A DNA stretch of 64,000 nucleotides from Roseburia sp. AF12-17LB (lineage in GTDB: Bacteria > Bacillota > Clostridia > Lachnospirales > Lachnospiraceae), in the NCBI RefSeq assembly GCF_003479605.1, contig NZ_QUHR01000006.1:131376-195375 (forward strand), written 5' to 3'. Below the pieces are notes generated by a model that did not search any database, was not told the origin of the DNA, and saw nothing but the letters and a program-made list of their open reading frames with translations. The translations under genes were made by a program, and so were the position numbers. Shown here in pieces: positions 62,511-64,000 of this stretch. Numbering within the stretch: the first letter of the stretch is position 1; each line of letters opens with the position of its first letter.

Positions 62511-63895
62511 TGGAAGGATTAACAAGAGTACCTGTACGTGAACAGGAGCCAGAGGTACGTGCAGCAAACTTTGAAGAAGTTTGTCTTGGCTATAATGAAG
62601 AAGAAGCAGTAGCAGAAGCAAAACGCTGCTTAAACTGTAAAAATGCACAGTGTATGAAAGGATGTCCGGTTTCCATTAATATTCCGGCATTTATTGCACA
62701 GGTGAAAGAAGGCAACTTCGAAGAAGCTTATCATATTATCAGTGAATCATCTGCACTTCCTGCTGTATGTGGCCGTGTATGCCCACAGGAGAGTCAGTGT
62801 GAAGGAAAATGTATCCGTGGTATCAAGGGTGAGCCGGTTGCAATCGGTAAATTAGAGCGTTTCGTAGCTGACTGGGCAAGAGAGCATGGAATCAAGCCTA
62901 AGAAAGCAGAAAAATTAAATGGACATAAAGTAGCAGTTATCGGTTCCGGCCCTGCAGGTCTTACCTGTGCCGGCGATTTGGCAAAGCTTGGCTATGATGT
63001 TACTATTTTTGAAGCATTACATGAAGCAGGTGGAGTATTAATCTATGGTATTCCGGAATTCCGTCTTCCAAAGTCAAAAGTAGTTGCAGCAGAAGTAGAA
63101 AATGTAAAAGCTTTAGGCGTTAAGATTGAGACCAACGTTGTCATTGGTAAAGCAGTTACCATTGATGAATTAATGGAAAAAGAAGGATTCGAAGCTGTAT
63201 TTATCGGTTCCGGTGCAGGACTTCCAAGATTTATGGGAATCCCTGGCGAGCAGGCAATGGGAGTATTCTCTGCAAACGAATTCTTAACCAGAAATAACCT
63301 GATGAAAGCATTCCGTGATGACTATGATACGCCAATCAAAGCCGGCAAAAAAGTTGTTGTAGTTGGTGGTGGTAACGTTGCAATGGATGCAGCCCGTACC
63401 GCAAAACGTCTCGGCGCAGAGGTACATATCGTATACCGTCGTGGCGAGGAAGAGCTTCCGGCAAGAAAAGAAGAAGTACATCATGCAAAAGAAGAAGGCA
63501 TTATCTTTGACCTTCTGCAGAATCCTACTGAAATCTTAGTAGACGAAGACGGCTGGGTAAAAGGCTGTCGTGTCATTAAGATGGAATTAGGTGAGCCGGA
63601 CGCATCCGGAAGAAGAAGCCCGGTAGAGATTCCAGGTTCTGAATACGAAATCGAGGCAGATACCGTAATCATGTCTCTTGGTACCTCTCCAAACCCATTG
63701 ATTTCATCCACTACCAAGGGTCTGGACATCAATCGCAGAAAATGTATCATTGCAGAAGAAGAGACCGGAGCAACCTCCAAAGATGGCGTATACGCCGGTG
63801 GAGATGCAGTAACCGGAGCAGCAACCGTTATCCTTGCCATGGGTGCAGGAAAAACTGCAGCAAAGGGAATTGATGAATTCTTACGCAATAAATAA
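62510..63895 (+). CDS. nfnB: NfnB / glutamate synthase small-subunit-like oxidoreductase
   Basis: 461 residues. Two [4Fe-4S] Cys sets at the N-terminus (CLNCKNAQCMKGCPV near 41-55 and CGRVCPQESQCEGKC near 86-100), then FAD-binding VIGSGPAGLTCAGDLAKLGY near 143-162 and a NAD(P) site VVVVGGGNVAMDAART near 284-299. AGGDAVTGAATVILAMGAGK closes the FAD site. Sequence resembles GltD, but pairing with NfnA argues for the bifurcating transhydrogenase. AGGTGAC lies before the ATG. Overlap with nfnA suggests coupling. Confidence 0.94.
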   Translation: MEGLTRVPVREQEPEVRAANFEEVCLGYNEEEAVAEAKRCLNCKNAQCMKGCPVSINIPAFIAQVKEGNFEEAYHIISESSALPAVCGRVCPQESQCEGKCIRGIKGEPVAIGKLERFVADWAREHGIKPKKAEKLNGHKVAVIGSGPAGLTCAGDLAKLGYDVTIFEALHEAGGVLIYGIPEFRLPKSKVVAAEVENVKALGVKIETNVVIGKAVTIDELMEKEGFEAVFIGSGAGLPRFMGIPGEQAMGVFSANEFLTRNNLMKAFRDDYDTPIKAGKKVVVVGGGNVAMDAARTAKRLGAEVHIVYRRGEEELPARKEEVHHAKEEGIIFDLLQNPTEILVDEDGWVKGCRVIKMELGEPDASGRRSPVEIPGSEYEIEADTVIMSLGTSPNPLISSTTKGLDINRRKCIIAEEETGATSKDGVYAGGDAVTGAATVILAMGAGKTAAKGIDEFLRNK

Positions 63896-63910
63896 AGAGA
63901 AGTAAAGAAT

Positions 63911-63932
63911 AAAGCATAATAATATATGCTTT
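63911..63932 (+). terminator. Weak hairpin after nfnB
   Basis: AAAGCATA / TATGCTTT with few T after it; a plausible but weak terminator. Confidence 0.45.
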
Positions 63933-63952
63933 TGGGACGCAGGATTTTGATG

Positions 63953-64000
63953 TGACCCCAAAAAGTTAGACTTTTAAGCGTAGCAGTTTTATTGGCTGCT
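63953..64000. mobile_element. Terminus of an IS3-family-like insertion sequence (cut by window end)
   Basis: TGACCCCAAAAAGTTAGACT resembles the terminal inverted repeat of IS3-family (IS150-like) elements, with the usual terminal TG. It is followed by GTAGCAG...GCTGCT, a small inner hairpin. No transposase is visible in the 48 bases left. The call is from motif memory. Confidence 0.6.

Noticed and set aside
1..64000. tRNA, rRNA or CRISPR loci
   Set aside because: None recognised by eye; a tRNAscan run would settle the tRNA question.

Overview
The window reads as a chromosomal segment of an anaerobic, spore-forming Clostridia bacterium, most likely a Lachnospiraceae. The plsX-acpP-rnc-smc-ftsY block, the dcw cell-wall/division cluster running straight into spoIIGA-sigE, the T-box leaders, the NfnAB transhydrogenase, a DUF1540 protein and strong AGGAGG ribosome sites all fit that family. 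Genus cannot be fixed from the sequence alone. Most genes lie on the + strand and the region is largely core genome; no tRNA, rRNA or CRISPR array is visible.

Layout. 1-7400: end of plsX, acpP, rnc, smc, ftsY and a threonine dehydratase. 7500-16400: a secreted propeller-type protein, a long palindromic repeat (element A), bifunctional chorismate mutase/prephenate dehydratase, an AAA ATPase, an Ppx/GppA-type phosphatase and polyphosphate kinase, and a PHP phosphoesterase. 16500-24670: an accessory-looking envelope block with a BTAD-type regulator carrying a degenerate GGDEF-like tail, a 962-residue surface protein, two membrane proteins of unknown role and a membrane-anchored MutS-like ATPase. 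24670-29500: infC-rpmI-rplT under an L20-type leader, a SEC-C protein, and thrS under a T-box. 29590-31000: small accessory genes including a Spo0E-like protein. 31040-44610: mraZ-rsmH-ftsL-pbp-pbp-mraY-murD-ftsW-ftsQ-ftsZ-spoIIGA-sigE. 44700-53600: a beta-CASP nuclease-like protein, a LUD protein, a thioesterase, and a two-component system with its ABC transporter on the minus strand. 53640-54090: second long palindrome (element B). 54230-58235: ABC exporter and two CobW-family GTPases, one His-rich and one fused to a YcgQ-like domain. 58240-61490: tryptophan T-box and trpXYZ transporter. 61537-63895: nfnAB. The last 48 bases look like an IS3-family terminus.

How it works together. Several genes are controlled by attenuation: L20 feedback (infC operon), uncharged tRNA-Thr (thrS) and uncharged tRNA-Trp (trpXYZ). 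The dcw operon has four MraZ-type repeats with exact 10-bp period in front of mraZ. spoIIGA-sigE has a promoter with a long 21-bp spacer and a perfect Spo0A box over its -35, like the Bacillus spoIIG promoter. Two genes (infC, spoIIGA) appear to use AUU start codons.

The most unusual signal is a pair of unlinked 340-450 bp imperfect palindromes (A 8568-8908; B 53641-54091), in opposite orientations. Each carries at its centre a 69-bp three-way-junction core with the same two hairpins. Outer arms differ between copies but stay complementary within each copy, and the core shows a compensatory C-G to T-A change. Both lie between divergently transcribed genes. This looks like a structured interspersed element family that I cannot name.
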